Shown: positions 1 to 8,458, numbered from the stretch's first letter. The stretch: DNA of 64,000 bases from Gemmatimonadota bacterium (GCA_016704465.1 JADJAD010000014.1:62001-126000), one strand, 5' to 3'. Made by a program: numbers and translations. Notes: a model not told the origin generated them from the sequence alone.

Positions 1-108
1 ACCGCCACCCGGAGCGCGGCGCGCTGGTCGGGCGGCGAGATGGGAAGAAATCTATCTTGCATCCAACGGAATCGTCTCGTGCACGCACATCCGATAAGAT
101 GTGCACGA

Positions 109-160
109 TTCGGCCGTTCTCGCCCGCGGTTCGGCCGTTCTCGCCCGCAGTTCGGCCGCC
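109..160. repeat. 21-bp tandem repeat upstream of the SulP gene
   Basis: Two adjacent 21-bp units (109-129 and 130-150) beginning TTCGGCCGTTCTCGCCC, differing at one base, are followed by the first ten bases of a third. They occupy the leader of the anion transporter gene. A TATCTT hexamer at 53-58 could be a -10 box for that gene, but I see no good -35 box in front of it. No gene is evident in positions 1-202. Confidence 0.75.
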
Positions 161-202
161 ACCACGGGCTCCCGGTTCAGTCTTCTCCCGCGCCTCCGCA
201 CC

Positions 203-1903
203 ATGTTCACTCCGAAGCTGGTTACCACGCTCAGGTCGTATGACCGAGAGCAGTTTTCCGCCGACGTAACGGCCGGCATCATCGTCGGCATCGTCGCCTT
301 GCCGTTGGCGATCGCCTTCGCGATCGCCAGTGGGGTCACGCCGGAGCGCGGGCTGTACACGGCGATTGTCGCCGGTTTCCTGATCTCGGTGCTCGGCGGT
401 TCGCGCGTCCAGATCGGCGGACCGACCGGGGCGTTCGTCGTCATCGTCTACGGCATCGTGCAGCAGTACGGCCTGGCTGGCCTCACGGCCGCCACCCTCA
501 TGGCTGGCGTGATGCTCGTTGCCATGGGACTCGCCCGCCTCGGCACGATTATCAAGTTCATTCCGCACCCGCTCATTACCGGGTTCACCAGCGGGATCGC
601 GGTCATCATCTTCGTCGGGCAGCTCAAGGACCTGTTCGGCCTGAGCATGGGCCCCGTGCCCGCCGACTTCGTGGAGAAGGTGGTGGCGTACGGTGAACAC
701 GCGGGAACGATCAACGCGCAGGCGCTCGCGATCGGGATCGCGTCCCTTGCCATCGTGCTCTGGTGGCCGAAAGTGAGTCGCCGGATTCCGTCCCCGTTCG
801 TGGCGTTGGTCGTGACGACCGCGCTCGTGACGCTCATGGATCTGCCCGTCGAGACGGTGGGGAGTCGATTCGGGACGCTGCCATCGTCGCTGCCACATCC
901 GGTTGTCCCGCACTTGTCATTCGCCGAGCTGCAGCGGCTCGTCTCGCCGGCATTCACCATCGCCCTGCTCGGCGCCATCGAATCGCTGCTCTCTGCGGTC
1001 GTGGCAGACGGGATGATCGGGACGCGGCATCGCTCCAACATGGAGCTGGTGGCGCAGGGGATCGCGAACATCGCCTCGCCGATCTTCGGCGGGATTCCCG
1101 CCACCGGCGCGATCGCCCGGACGGCGACGAACGTGAAGAGCGGCGGACGGACGCCGGTCGCCGGAATCGTGCATGCGGTTGTCCTGCTCCTCATCACCCT
1201 GTTCTTCGGGAAGTGGGCGGCGCTGATCCCGATGGCCACGCTCGCCGCGATCCTCGTCGTGGTCGCATATCAGATGAGCGAGTGGCGCACCTTTCGCGAC
1301 GAGCTGCGTGGTCCGCGCTCGGACATCGCGGTCCTGCTGGTCTCGTTCTTCCTGACCGTGCTGGTCGACCTGACCGTGGCCATCGAAGTCGGGATGGTCC
1401 TGGCGGCCTTCCTCTTCATGCACCGCATGTCGGAGGTCACCAACGTCAGTGCGGTCACCCGCGAACTGCGGCGTGAGGCAGCATCGGACGATGAGGACGA
1501 TGCGCACGCCATGGGGACGTATGACATTCCCGCTGGCGTCGAGGTGTACGAGGTGAACGGCGCGTTCTTCTTCGGCGCAGCCGAGACGTTCAAGGACACG
1601 CTCAACAAGGTGGGTCGCAAGCCGCTCGTCCTCGTCGTGCGCATGCGCAACGTGTCGGTGCTCGACGCCACGGCGCTGCGCGCGTTGCGGGACGTGGTAC
1701 GCCGCAGCCATCGGGATCGCACGCTCGTCCTCATCGCAGAGATCCACGCCCAACCGCTGCTCGCGCTGGAGCGTTCCGCACTGATGGAGGAACTCGGGCC
1801 GGAATCGGTCTGCACTACGCTGGACGATGCGCTGGTACGGGCGCGCGATTTCCTCGCCGCGCGTACGCCGACGCCACCCATGGGGACGCCGATCGCACCT
1901 TGA
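203..1903 (+). CDS. SulP family anion transporter with STAS domain
   Basis: 566-residue inner-membrane carrier of the SulP/SLC26 family, which moves sulfate, bicarbonate or dicarboxylates with H+ or Na+. The N-terminal region shows the family signature around IGGPTGAFVVIVYGIV and many hydrophobic segments through about residue 430. A C-terminal STAS domain follows, starting near GVEVYEVNGAFFFGAAETF and containing RMRNVSVLDATALRAL. The frame is open further upstream to 101, but that extension is low-complexity sequence produced by the 21-bp repeats, so the ATG at 203 is preferred. No sulfate-assimilation or carbonic anhydrase gene is adjacent, so the substrate cannot be told. The gene stands alone and faces a small minus-strand gene. 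Confidence 0.9.
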   Translation: MFTPKLVTTLRSYDREQFSADVTAGIIVGIVALPLAIAFAIASGVTPERGLYTAIVAGFLISVLGGSRVQIGGPTGAFVVIVYGIVQQYGLAGLTAATLMAGVMLVAMGLARLGTIIKFIPHPLITGFTSGIAVIIFVGQLKDLFGLSMGPVPADFVEKVVAYGEHAGTINAQALAIGIASLAIVLWWPKVSRRIPSPFVALVVTTALVTLMDLPVETVGSRFGTLPSSLPHPVVPHLSFAELQRLVSPAFTIALLGAIESLLSAVVADGMIGTRHRSNMELVAQGIANIASPIFGGIPATGAIARTATNVKSGGRTPVAGIVHAVVLLLITLFFGKWAALIPMATLAAILVVVAYQMSEWRTFRDELRGPRSDIAVLLVSFFLTVLVDLTVAIEVGMVLAAFLFMHRMSEVTNVSAVTRELRREAASDDEDDAHAMGTYDIPAGVEVYEVNGAFFFGAAETFKDTLNKVGRKPLVLVVRMRNVSVLDATALRALRDVVRRSHRDRTLVLIAEIHAQPLLALERSALMEELGPESVCTTLDDALVRARDFLAARTPTPPMGTPIAP

Positions 1904-1929
1904 ACGGGGGCGCCGGGCGCGGAGGCGCG

Positions 1930-2211
1930 TTAGGCTCCGGGGGGGAGCGCTCGCCGAATGTCGCGCTGTCCATTGGCCACGCCCATCCCAACGCTCACGC
2001 CGAACGCCACGGCAGTCCCGGCGCCGACGATGGGGAGGATGGCGACGATCGGGCTGGCCAGCACGACGGCGCCCAGTCCGGCAATGACGGGCGCGAGGCC
2101 CGACTGCGCGGCGTCCACGTAGCGCAGGCGTCCTCGGACAAACGTGCGCGCCTGGGTGTATCCGATCGCGGCGATGGCAAGGCTCGCGGCAAGGGCTAGC
2201 AGTCCAAACAT
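1930..2211 (-). CDS. Small two-helix membrane protein, unknown function
   Basis: 93-residue protein I do not recognise. It has a hydrophobic N-terminal helix (MFGLLALAASLAIAAIGYT), a short basic stretch (FVRGRLR), then a long hydrophobic glycine/alanine-rich region (about residues 38-80) that could form a second helix or hairpin. GAGG lies seven bases before the ATG, one of the few clear Shine-Dalgarno sites here. It ends GCC-TAA inside the recurrent word GCCTAACG, convergent with the SulP gene 26 bases away. The hydrophobic pattern and ribosome site make it a believable gene; function is open. Confidence 0.6.
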   Translation of the reverse strand: MFGLLALAASLAIAAIGYTQARTFVRGRLRYVDAAQSGLAPVIAGLGAVVLASPIVAILPIVGAGTAVAFGVSVGMGVANGQRDIRRALPPGA

Positions 2212-2395
2212 AGGGGATTCCTCGAGAGGCGGGGGGGGCCACGCTCTCGTACGGGGTGCCGGGCCGAATGTTTCGGCCGCGGCGGTCGCCTGCTCATGCG
2301 AGGGCGGAGCCGGCCCGCGGGGTGCTGGCGCTCCCGCCGGTCCGGAGTTACCACACTTTGTCCGCTGCATTCGGCAACGGCTGCCGGGTCGCAAC

Positions 2396-2464
2396 CCTCG
2401 CACGCACGCATCCCTCGCACGCACGCATCCCTCGCACGCACGCGTTCGCTCGTACGCACGCGTT
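2396..2464. repeat. 17-bp tandem repeat in the qor leader region
   Basis: About four units: 2396-2412 and 2413-2429 are identical (CCTCGCACGCACGCATC), 2430-2446 ends CGTT instead of CATC, and 2447-2464 is an 18-bp degenerate copy. They fill much of the 330-base gap between the small membrane gene and the quinone oxidoreductase gene. Nothing else in 2212-2541 looks like a gene; the open frames there are products of the repeat. Confidence 0.8.
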
Positions 2465-2541
2465 CGCGCCACGGATTGCAGCCGCGGTGACCAGCCGCAG
2501 TGACCAGTCACGTACGCCCTCCTCCACTCGGACAAGTCCGC

Positions 2542-3537
2542 ATGATCGCCGCCGTGATTCCCAGGTTCGGCCCACCCGATGTGCTGGAGGTGCGCGAGTA
2601 TCCCACCCCGACACCCATGGCGCGGGAAGTCCTGGTGCGGGTCCATGCGTCGGCATTGAATCGCGCGGACTTGCTGCAGCGCATCGGCCGATACCCCGCG
2701 CCGCCCGGCTGGCCCGGGGACGTGCCAGGCCTGGAATTCGCCGGCGAGGTGGCCGCGACTGGGAGCGACGCCGTGCGTTGGCGGACGGGCGACCGGGTGT
2801 TCGGCCTGGTCGGCGGAGGAGCGCACGCAGAGTACGTGGTGGTGCATGAGTCGACGCTCGTCCGCATTCCGGACGCGATGACCTGGCACCAGGCCGCGGC
2901 GATTCCCGAGGCCTTCTTCACCGCGCACGACGCGATGATCACCCAGGGAGCGCTGCGCCCGGGCGAACGGGTGCTGGTGCATGCTGTCGCCAGCGGCGTG
3001 GGACTCGCCGCCGTCCAGATTGCACGGGCGTGGGGGGCGCATCCGTACGGCACATCGCGCACCGCGACAAAGCTCCCGGCCGCGGTGGCGGCCGGGATGA
3101 TCGACGGGGTCGCCCTTCCGGATTCCCTCGATCCGCTCGCCGCGGCCATTGCCCGATGGACCGACGGCCACGGCATGGACCTCACGATCGACCTGGTCGG
3201 CGGTGCGTACCTCCCGGCGAGCATCGCCGGCGCATCCCTGCACGGACGGCTGATCCTGGTCGGCGCCGTCGCCGGTGCGCGGGCCGAGGTGGACGTGCGC
3301 CAGATCCTCAGCAAGCGCCTCACGCTCCGTGGCACCGTCATGCGCGCGCGCACGCTCGAGGAGCGCATCATCGTCGCCTCGGCGTTCGAGTCCGACATCC
3401 TTCCCAGGCTGGCGACTGGAGCACTCGTGCCCAACATCGACAGCGTGTTTGCCCTCGCGGCCATCGTCGATGCGCACACGCGGCTGGAGACGAACGAGAC
3501 CGTCGGCAAGGTGATCATCGAGATGCCCCCTCGATAG
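2542..3537 (+). CDS. NAD(P)H quinone oxidoreductase, zinc-independent MDR family
   Basis: 331 residues, the usual length for the QOR/PIG3 branch of medium-chain dehydrogenases. The N-terminal GroES-like part includes ASALNRADLLQRIGRYPAPPG and PGLEFAGEV, typical of the quinone oxidoreductase branch rather than of zinc alcohol dehydrogenases, and no structural-zinc cysteine cluster is visible. The Rossmann half carries VLVHAVASGVGLAAVQIA, a variant of the nucleotide-binding AxxGGVG motif. It is expected to reduce quinones or enones with NADPH in the cytoplasm. The frame is open from 2500, but homology begins at MIAAVIPRFG, so 2542 is chosen. No strong ribosome site is visible. Confidence 0.88.
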   Translation: MIAAVIPRFGPPDVLEVREYPTPTPMAREVLVRVHASALNRADLLQRIGRYPAPPGWPGDVPGLEFAGEVAATGSDAVRWRTGDRVFGLVGGGAHAEYVVVHESTLVRIPDAMTWHQAAAIPEAFFTAHDAMITQGALRPGERVLVHAVASGVGLAAVQIARAWGAHPYGTSRTATKLPAAVAAGMIDGVALPDSLDPLAAAIARWTDGHGMDLTIDLVGGAYLPASIAGASLHGRLILVGAVAGARAEVDVRQILSKRLTLRGTVMRARTLEERIIVASAFESDILPRLATGALVPNIDSVFALAAIVDAHTRLETNETVGKVIIEMPPR

Positions 3538-3549
3538 CGGGCGCAGACC

Positions 3550-3591
3550 TTGCGCTGGACGGCATGGGTAAGTATGCATTCATGATGCATA
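3550..3591 (+). promoter_or_regulatory. Promoter with ARG-box-like palindrome over the -10
   Basis: TTGCGC (3550-3555), 17 bases, then TATGCA (3573-3578) reads as a -35/-10 pair. The -10 lies inside an inverted repeat TATGCAT-N5-ATGCATA (3573-3591). TGCAT half-sites in such dyads resemble ArgR operators, and the following gene looks like a short N-acetylglutamate synthase, a classic ArgR target. Predicted transcription start falls near 3585, at an ATG. Seen: spacing and symmetry. Inferred: ArgR as the binding protein. Confidence 0.5.
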
Positions 3592-4124
3592 TCATCCCAC
3601 TCCGGAAGCCGTCGGCGTCACCCACTCGTTCGCCGCGCTCGCATCTGAGCGCGACGCACCTCGTGCGCGCCGCTGGGGCATCGGACGCGGCGGACATCCA
3701 CCTGTTGGTCATGGGCCAGGCGGAGACCGGTGTGCTGCTCCCTCGCAGCGCCGAGGAGATCGCCGATGCGATCGATAACTTCGTCGTCGTCGCCGATCAG
3801 CATGGGCGGGTGATGGGATGCGCCGCGCTGCACGAATACTCGCCGTCGCTGGGCGAGGTCGGATCGGTCGTCGTAGCGCCAGAAGCGCAGGGGCGCGGGC
3901 TGGGAAGCATCGCGGTGCGCGGCGTGGAAGGCATTGCCAGACGTCGCGGCATCGAGGAGCTGTTCGCCGTGACGCTCGCCGAACACTTCTTCGCGTCGCT
4001 CGGCTTCGAGCGCTGCGCCATCGCGCGATATCCCGAGAAGCTGGCGCGCTACGACGCCATGATGCGACACGGCGTTCGCATCGTCCCGAAGTCCTGCTAT
4101 CGGAAGCTGGTCGGCTGGCCGTAG
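3585..4124 (+). CDS. GNAT acetyltransferase, short ArgA-like
   Basis: 179 residues from ATG 3585. The N-terminal 25 or so residues are low-complexity; the domain begins at HLVRAAGASDAADIHLLV. It then shows LLPRSAEEIADAIDNFVV, GCAALHEYSPSLGEVGSVVV and the acetyl-CoA loop PEAQGRGLGS. The C-terminal FFASLGFERCAIARYPEKL resembles single-domain N-acetylglutamate synthases that make the first intermediate of arginine biosynthesis. ATGs at 3564, 3582 and 3585 and a GTG at about 3664 are possible starts; the promoter dyad ending at 3591 favours 3585 (leaderless) or the GTG. No other arg gene is nearby, so the substrate is inferred from family resemblance. Confidence 0.75.
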   Translation: MHIIPLRKPSASPTRSPRSHLSATHLVRAAGASDAADIHLLVMGQAETGVLLPRSAEEIADAIDNFVVVADQHGRVMGCAALHEYSPSLGEVGSVVVAPEAQGRGLGSIAVRGVEGIARRRGIEELFAVTLAEHFFASLGFERCAIARYPEKLARYDAMMRHGVRIVPKSCYRKLVGWP

Positions 4125-4154
4125 CACCACGCCCCGTCCCTACACGTCACGTGC

Positions 4155-4205
4155 CCGAGTCGGGCGGCCACGCCGGCACGCGCCGACTTCCATGCCCCGA
4201 CTCGG
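4155..4205. terminator. Inverted repeat between convergent genes
   Basis: CCGAGTCGGG (4155-4164) and CCCGACTCGG (4196-4205) form perfect 10-bp arms around a 31-base GC-rich loop, ending exactly at the last base before the minus-strand gene. There is no T-run on either side, so it would be an atypical bidirectional terminator or simply a processing hairpin. Confidence 0.4.
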
Positions 4206-5120
4206 CTAGCGGCGGGATGCAGTCGGGACGGCGACGATGGCCACCATGTCGCCGCTGGGCGACACGGCCAGCCGGCTGATGGACGAGAGGGCCGAGCTTC
4301 CAAGATCGGCGACCTGCTCCCATTGAGACTGGCGTGCGAGGTCGCATACGAAGAGCGCGCTACCGCTCCCGGCGATGAGCCGACCATCCGGAAGCCAGGC
4401 GTAGTCCTCGGTGCCCGCCGGCAGGCGCACCAGCGGCACCACGACACGCGTGTCGACGTCGAGCGACATGATGTACCATGCCGCCTCATACGCCTTGCTC
4501 ACAAAGCTGATGCGCGAGCTACCGGGCACGCGATGGAGGGACCGCCCCACGTTGAACATCACCGTATCGAGCGCTCCCGACGCACGATCACCCAGCACGA
4601 GCGCCGACGGTGTACCGAGGACGAACATGGCGACCCGGCGGGCGTCGGCCCACGCCTGATATCCGACGGGCTTGAGCGTCGGAAAGAGGGGCAGCTGGTC
4701 GCCGCCGCCAAGCGGGAGGTGCCACAGGCGCTGCGTGGAATCACGTTCGACGCGAATCACGCTGATCGCCCCGCCACCCGGCACCTCCACCGCGGAGTAC
4801 TCGCTCTCGGGGGCTGTGGTCGTGACGCGTTCGGTTCGCCGTGATGTCAGGGAGTACCGGTAGATGTCGGCCTGTGCATCGCCGCGGATGGATGTGTAGA
4901 ACACCGATCGCCCGTCGAGCGCGAACGAGGGCTGGTTATCGTAGCCGGGGCGCTCGGTGATGTTGTGCACCGTCCCGACGCGCACCGTCCCTCCGGCGGT
5001 GTCGAGGGTGGCAATGAACACATCGGGTTGACCGGCCTGCGCGCCGAGCGGTGCGTGGAGCAGGCCGAGCGCAAGCAGCGCGACCAATGCGGCCCTGGGT
5101 TTTGCGAATAGACGCGGCAT
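4206..5120 (-). CDS. Secreted TolB/WD40-like beta-propeller protein
   Basis: 304 residues. The start at 5120 gives a signal peptide MPRLFAKPRAALVALLALGL ending near AQA. The mature part has PD40-type propeller repeats, for instance QPSFALDGRSVFYTSIRGD and YAWLPDGRLIAGSGSALFV, plus a last strand SRLAVSPSGDMVAIVAVP. Such propellers in the periplasm bind other proteins or ligands; TolB is one example, but there is no Tol-Pal locus here and no catalytic domain. Open sequence continues upstream to 5366 without signal-like features, so it is not included. Positions 5121-5414 hold only the leader of the next gene and a tandem repeat. Confidence 0.75.
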   Translation of the reverse strand: MPRLFAKPRAALVALLALGLLHAPLGAQAGQPDVFIATLDTAGGTVRVGTVHNITERPGYDNQPSFALDGRSVFYTSIRGDAQADIYRYSLTSRRTERVTTTAPESEYSAVEVPGGGAISVIRVERDSTQRLWHLPLGGGDQLPLFPTLKPVGYQAWADARRVAMFVLGTPSALVLGDRASGALDTVMFNVGRSLHRVPGSSRISFVSKAYEAAWYIMSLDVDTRVVVPLVRLPAGTEDYAWLPDGRLIAGSGSALFVCDLARQSQWEQVADLGSSALSSISRLAVSPSGDMVAIVAVPTASRR

Positions 5121-5296
5121 GACGACCGATGGCTCGGGGAGGGCGTGACGATAGCGACGGCGCCCCCGGGCGGCCACCCCCGGTCCCGACTTCGCATACC
5201 GTCGAGGCGATGGTCGAGAGGCGCGCCGCGGCGCTCGGCGGGTGCGAGCGCCGGCACGCGGGTTGTGCGCTGCGGAAGCACGCCACACCTTAGCGT

Positions 5297-5338
5297 GCCG
5301 TCCGAAACACGCCGTCCGAAACACGCCGTCCGACACAT
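5297..5338. repeat. 14-bp tandem repeat upstream of the acyl-CoA ligase
   Basis: Three consecutive 14-bp units: GCCGTCCGAAACAC twice (5297-5310, 5311-5324) and GCCGTCCGACACAT (5325-5338). They lie 77 bases before the ATG of the acyl-CoA ligase, in the divergent gap with the TolB-like gene. Confidence 0.8.
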
Positions 5339-5414
5339 GCTCGCCAACGCGTGCCCTCCGACGCAACCGAGGTAACCCTCGGCTCCCGACGCTCTGTCAC
5401 CTCAGGGAACTCCC

Positions 5415-7076
5415 ATGCTCGGCCTGATGCAGGAAGTGCCGCTGTCGATCCCGATGCTGGTACGCCGTGCGCGCGATCTCTTCCCCGACAAGCACGTGGT
5501 GTCTCGGCGACCCGATCGCTCGATCGGTCGTGCGCCATACGGCGACGTGATCGCACGATCCGGACGGCTGGCGCTGGCGCTGCGCGCGCTTGGCGTCGCT
5601 GAGGGCGACCGGGTGGCGACGCTGGCGTGGAACCACCAGCGACACCTCGAGGCGTACTTCGCGGTGCCGTCGATGGGGGCCGTCCTCCACACCCTGAACC
5701 TCCGGCTCCATCCCACCGACCTTGCCTACATCATCGGTCACGCCGAGGACCAGGTCATCCTGGTGGATCAGGTGCTGTGGCCCCTGTGGGAGAAGGTCGC
5801 GCCGCTGGTGCGCGTGAAGCATGTGATCATCATGTCCGACGGCGGTGAAACGCCGCCGGGCGCCATCGACTACGAGGCACTCTTATCCGGCTCCGCCGAC
5901 GACACGTTCCAGTTCGACGACCGCGACGAGCGCACGGCGGCCGCGATGTGCTACACCTCGGGAACGACCGGCCGCCCGAAGGGCGTCCTGTACTCGCACC
6001 GGGCCATCGTGCTGCACACGTTCATGTCGCTGGCCTCCGATAGCGCGGCGATCGTGGAGCGCGACGTGATGCTGCCGGTGGTGCCGATGTTCCACGTGAA
6101 CGCGTGGGGCTTTCCGTACACCACGGCATTCGTCGGGGCGACGCAGGTGCATCCGGGACCTCACCTGGACCCGGCGTCGCTGCTCGAGCTGATGTCCACC
6201 GAGCGGGTGACGATGGCTGCCGGGGTCCCGACGATCTGGTTAGGCATCCTGCAGGCGCTGGATGCCGCCCCGGGGCACTGGGACCTCTCGGCGATGCGCA
6301 TGACGCTGGTCGGCGGCGCCGCGCCGCCGGAGTCGATGATCCGGGGGTTCAAGCAGCGTCACGGCGTCGTCGTGCAGCAGGGGTGGGGGATGACCGAGAT
6401 GTCGCCCATCGGCAGCGTGTCGCGGCTGCAGCGCAAGCACGACGACATCCCCGAGCACGAGCAGTATCACCAGCTGGCGAAGGCGGGGTACCCGGTTCCC
6501 GGCGTGGAGATTCGGGCCCGAAGCGAGTCCGGGCTCCTGCCGTGGGATGGGACGTCGATGGGGGAGCTCGAGGTGCGCGGCCCGTGGGTCGTGCGGGAAT
6601 ACTACCGGCCCGAGGATCCGATCACGCAGTTCACCGACGACGGCTGGTTTCGCACCGGCGACATCGTCACCATTGCTCCTGACGGATGCATCACGATCAC
6701 GGACCGGTCCAAGGACGTGATCAAGTCGGGGGGGGAGTGGGTGAGCTCGGTGGCGCTCGAGGGCGCCCTGATGGGCCACGCGGAGGTGTTCGAGGCCGCC
6801 GTCGTGGGGCTGCCGCACCCACGCTGGTCCGAGCGCCCGTTCGCCGTCGTCGTGCGCAAGCCCGGCGCCCTGGTGGAGGCACCGGCGCTCAAGGCGTGGC
6901 TGGCCGAGCGCTTTGCGTCGTGGTGGGTGCCGGACGACTTCGCCTTCGTGGACGCCCTGCCCAAGACCGGGACGGGCAAGGTGCAGAAGTCGCAATTGCG
7001 AGACACGTATCGTGATCGCTTTGCCGGCGCGGACGAGGCCGGCGCCGCGCATCCGCCTGCGGAGGCCGGCGCCTAA
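5415..7076 (+). CDS. Long-chain fatty acid-CoA ligase (AMP-binding)
   Basis: 553-residue ANL-superfamily adenylate-forming enzyme: fatty acid + ATP + CoA to acyl-CoA + AMP + PPi. The phosphate-binding P-loop is YTSGTTGRPKGVLYSHRA (about residues 180-197). The adenine motif lies in GWGMTEMSPIGS, the hinge aspartate in GDIVTIAPDGCITITDRSKD, and the C-terminal catalytic lysine in PKTGTGKVQKSQLRD. Length and motifs match FadD-like medium/long-chain ligases of beta-oxidation or lipid recycling. GGGAA stands six bases before the ATG as a weak ribosome site. It contains a rare TTA codon within TTAGGC (Trp-Leu-Gly at 6238-6245), and its stop TAA is part of GCCTAACG. Confidence 0.92.
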   Translation: MLGLMQEVPLSIPMLVRRARDLFPDKHVVSRRPDRSIGRAPYGDVIARSGRLALALRALGVAEGDRVATLAWNHQRHLEAYFAVPSMGAVLHTLNLRLHPTDLAYIIGHAEDQVILVDQVLWPLWEKVAPLVRVKHVIIMSDGGETPPGAIDYEALLSGSADDTFQFDDRDERTAAAMCYTSGTTGRPKGVLYSHRAIVLHTFMSLASDSAAIVERDVMLPVVPMFHVNAWGFPYTTAFVGATQVHPGPHLDPASLLELMSTERVTMAAGVPTIWLGILQALDAAPGHWDLSAMRMTLVGGAAPPESMIRGFKQRHGVVVQQGWGMTEMSPIGSVSRLQRKHDDIPEHEQYHQLAKAGYPVPGVEIRARSESGLLPWDGTSMGELEVRGPWVVREYYRPEDPITQFTDDGWFRTGDIVTIAPDGCITITDRSKDVIKSGGEWVSSVALEGALMGHAEVFEAAVVGLPHPRWSERPFAVVVRKPGALVEAPALKAWLAERFASWWVPDDFAFVDALPKTGTGKVQKSQLRDTYRDRFAGADEAGAAHPPAEAGA

Positions 7077-7077
7077 C

Positions 7078-7099
7078 GCGCCGGGCACGGGCCCGGCGC
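7078..7099 (+). terminator. GC-rich hairpin after the acyl-CoA ligase
   Basis: GCGCCGGGC (7078-7086), loop ACGG, GCCCGGCGC (7091-7099): a perfect 9-bp stem starting two bases after the stop codon. No T-tract follows, so it may be an L-shaped terminator or simply protect the mRNA end. The next gene starts 27 bases later on the same strand. Confidence 0.5.
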
Positions 7100-7126
7100 C
7101 GTGCATCGGACGCGTCTTCCCAGCAC

Positions 7127-8458
7127 ATGACGGTGCCCTCCCCCTCGCCCACGCTCGTCACGGCCGGCCGGCCCCCCCGCATCCTGCTCGCGGATGCGGA
7201 CGCATTCTTCGTGGCCGTGGCCCGCATGGTCGATCCCGCCGGGGCCGGCGCGGCTCGGCTGCTCATCGTCGGTGGGGCGCCGGGGTCGCGCGGCGTGGTC
7301 TGCTCGGCCTCGTACGAGGCCCGGCAGTTCGGGGTGCGCTCAGCGATGCCCATCGCGCAGGCGCTGCGCCTGTGCCCCGAGGCGATGTGCGTCCCGGTCC
7401 CTCGCGGTGCCTGCAGCCGCACGAGTCGCGAGATCGCCGCCGTGCTCGGCCGATTCGCCCCCGTGGTGCAGTCGGCGAGCATCGACGAGTGGTACCTCGA
7501 CCTCACGGGCACGGAGGCGCTGTACGGCGAGGCACCGCTGGACGAGGTTGCCCGCCGCATTCGCGACGCGGTCCGCGCGGCCACCGGGTGCTCGATCTCG
7601 TTAGGCGGCGGGACCAACAAGCTCATCGCCAAGCTGGCGGTGGAGTTTGCCAAGCCCAAGCCGGGGACAGCGGGGACCGGCGTCCGCATCGTGGCCCCCG
7701 GCGCGGAGGCGACCTTCATGCACGAGGTGTCGCTCGCCGACATTCCCGGGATCGGTCCGCGGTTGCGCGCGCGCCTGGAGGCGCGCGGCGTGCACCGCGT
7801 CCCGGATGCGCTGGCCGTCGGCCTCCCGGCGCTGGAACGCCTGCTGGGCGAACGGGCCGGACGGTGGCTCTTTGACCGGGTCCGCGGCATCGGGAGCGCC
7901 GTGGTCGTGGCGCACGCACCCGCCAAGAGCGTGAGCCACGAGGACACGTTCGATCACGACGTGGACGACGACGCCGTCCTGGAGGCGGAGCTGGTGCGAC
8001 TCGTCACGCAGGTGGCCTCGGACCTGCGCGCCAAGGGGGTTGCCGCGCGCACCATCACCGTCAGGCTCAAGGACTCGGATTTCCGCCTGCGCAGCGCCAG
8101 TCGAACGCTCGACGCCCCGGTGGTGGCCGACCGGGTCATTCTCGGCGTCGCGCGCGACCTGCTCGGGCGGCTCCGTGGCGCGCGGTCCACCCCGGCGCGG
8201 CTGCTCGGCGTCGGCCTGTCGGGGCTGGGAGTCGGCGAGGCCGAGGGGCAGCTTTCCCTGTTTGGGGACACCCGGCCCGAACGCGAGACGGAAACCGCCC
8301 GCGACCGGGCGCTCACCTCGGCGGTGGATGCGCTGCGCGCCCGGTTCGGTGCAGGCGCGATCGTCCCCGGAGCCCTGGCGGGGGGCGGCACGCGTCCCGG
8401 CTCGCGGTCGCCTAACGCTTCTCCGGCTCCGGCAACCCCGCGGCGAGGGCCAGGGTGA
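7127..8458 (+). CDS. dinB: DNA polymerase IV (Y family)
   Basis: 443 residues. Error-prone translesion polymerase. Palm residues are visible: LADADAFFVAV supplies the first metal-binding aspartate and the FF steric gate, and SASIDEWYLDLTG supplies the catalytic Asp-Glu pair (the usual Ala after the Glu is Trp). A helix-hairpin-helix-like region (IPGIGPRLRARLEARG) and the little-finger domain follow. QLSLFGD near residue 380 is a clear beta-clamp-binding motif, with an unusual ~60-residue variable tail after it. No LexA box was recognised upstream. The 3' end overlaps the convergent lipoprotein gene by 47 bases. Confidence 0.92.
   Translation: MTVPSPSPTLVTAGRPPRILLADADAFFVAVARMVDPAGAGAARLLIVGGAPGSRGVVCSASYEARQFGVRSAMPIAQALRLCPEAMCVPVPRGACSRTSREIAAVLGRFAPVVQSASIDEWYLDLTGTEALYGEAPLDEVARRIRDAVRAATGCSISLGGGTNKLIAKLAVEFAKPKPGTAGTGVRIVAPGAEATFMHEVSLADIPGIGPRLRARLEARGVHRVPDALAVGLPALERLLGERAGRWLFDRVRGIGSAVVVAHAPAKSVSHEDTFDHDVDDDAVLEAELVRLVTQVASDLRAKGVAARTITVRLKDSDFRLRSASRTLDAPVVADRVILGVARDLLGRLRGARSTPARLLGVGLSGLGVGEAEGQLSLFGDTRPERETETARDRALTSAVDALRARFGAGAIVPGALAGGGTRPGSRSPNASPAPATPRRGPG

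Noticed and set aside
52..444. Open frame antisense to the SulP gene start
   Set aside because: It mirrors codon structure of the transporter gene and shows no protein-like composition.
917..2242. Long antisense frame rich in Arg and His under sulP
   Set aside because: Typical high-GC shadow frame with no domain.
3378..3400. GTTCGAGTCC, resembling a tRNA T-loop
   Set aside because: It lies in frame inside the quinone oxidoreductase gene and no cloverleaf can be drawn around it. I recognised no tRNA in the window.
1930..3579. A 549-codon minus-strand frame spanning the qor gene
   Set aside because: Only its last 93 codons, from ATG 2211, look like a protein; the rest is antisense to qor and repeat sequence.
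4155..4205. Insertion-sequence terminal repeats
   Set aside because: The 10-bp inverted arms enclose only 31 bases and no target duplication is visible; a hairpin between convergent genes is simpler.
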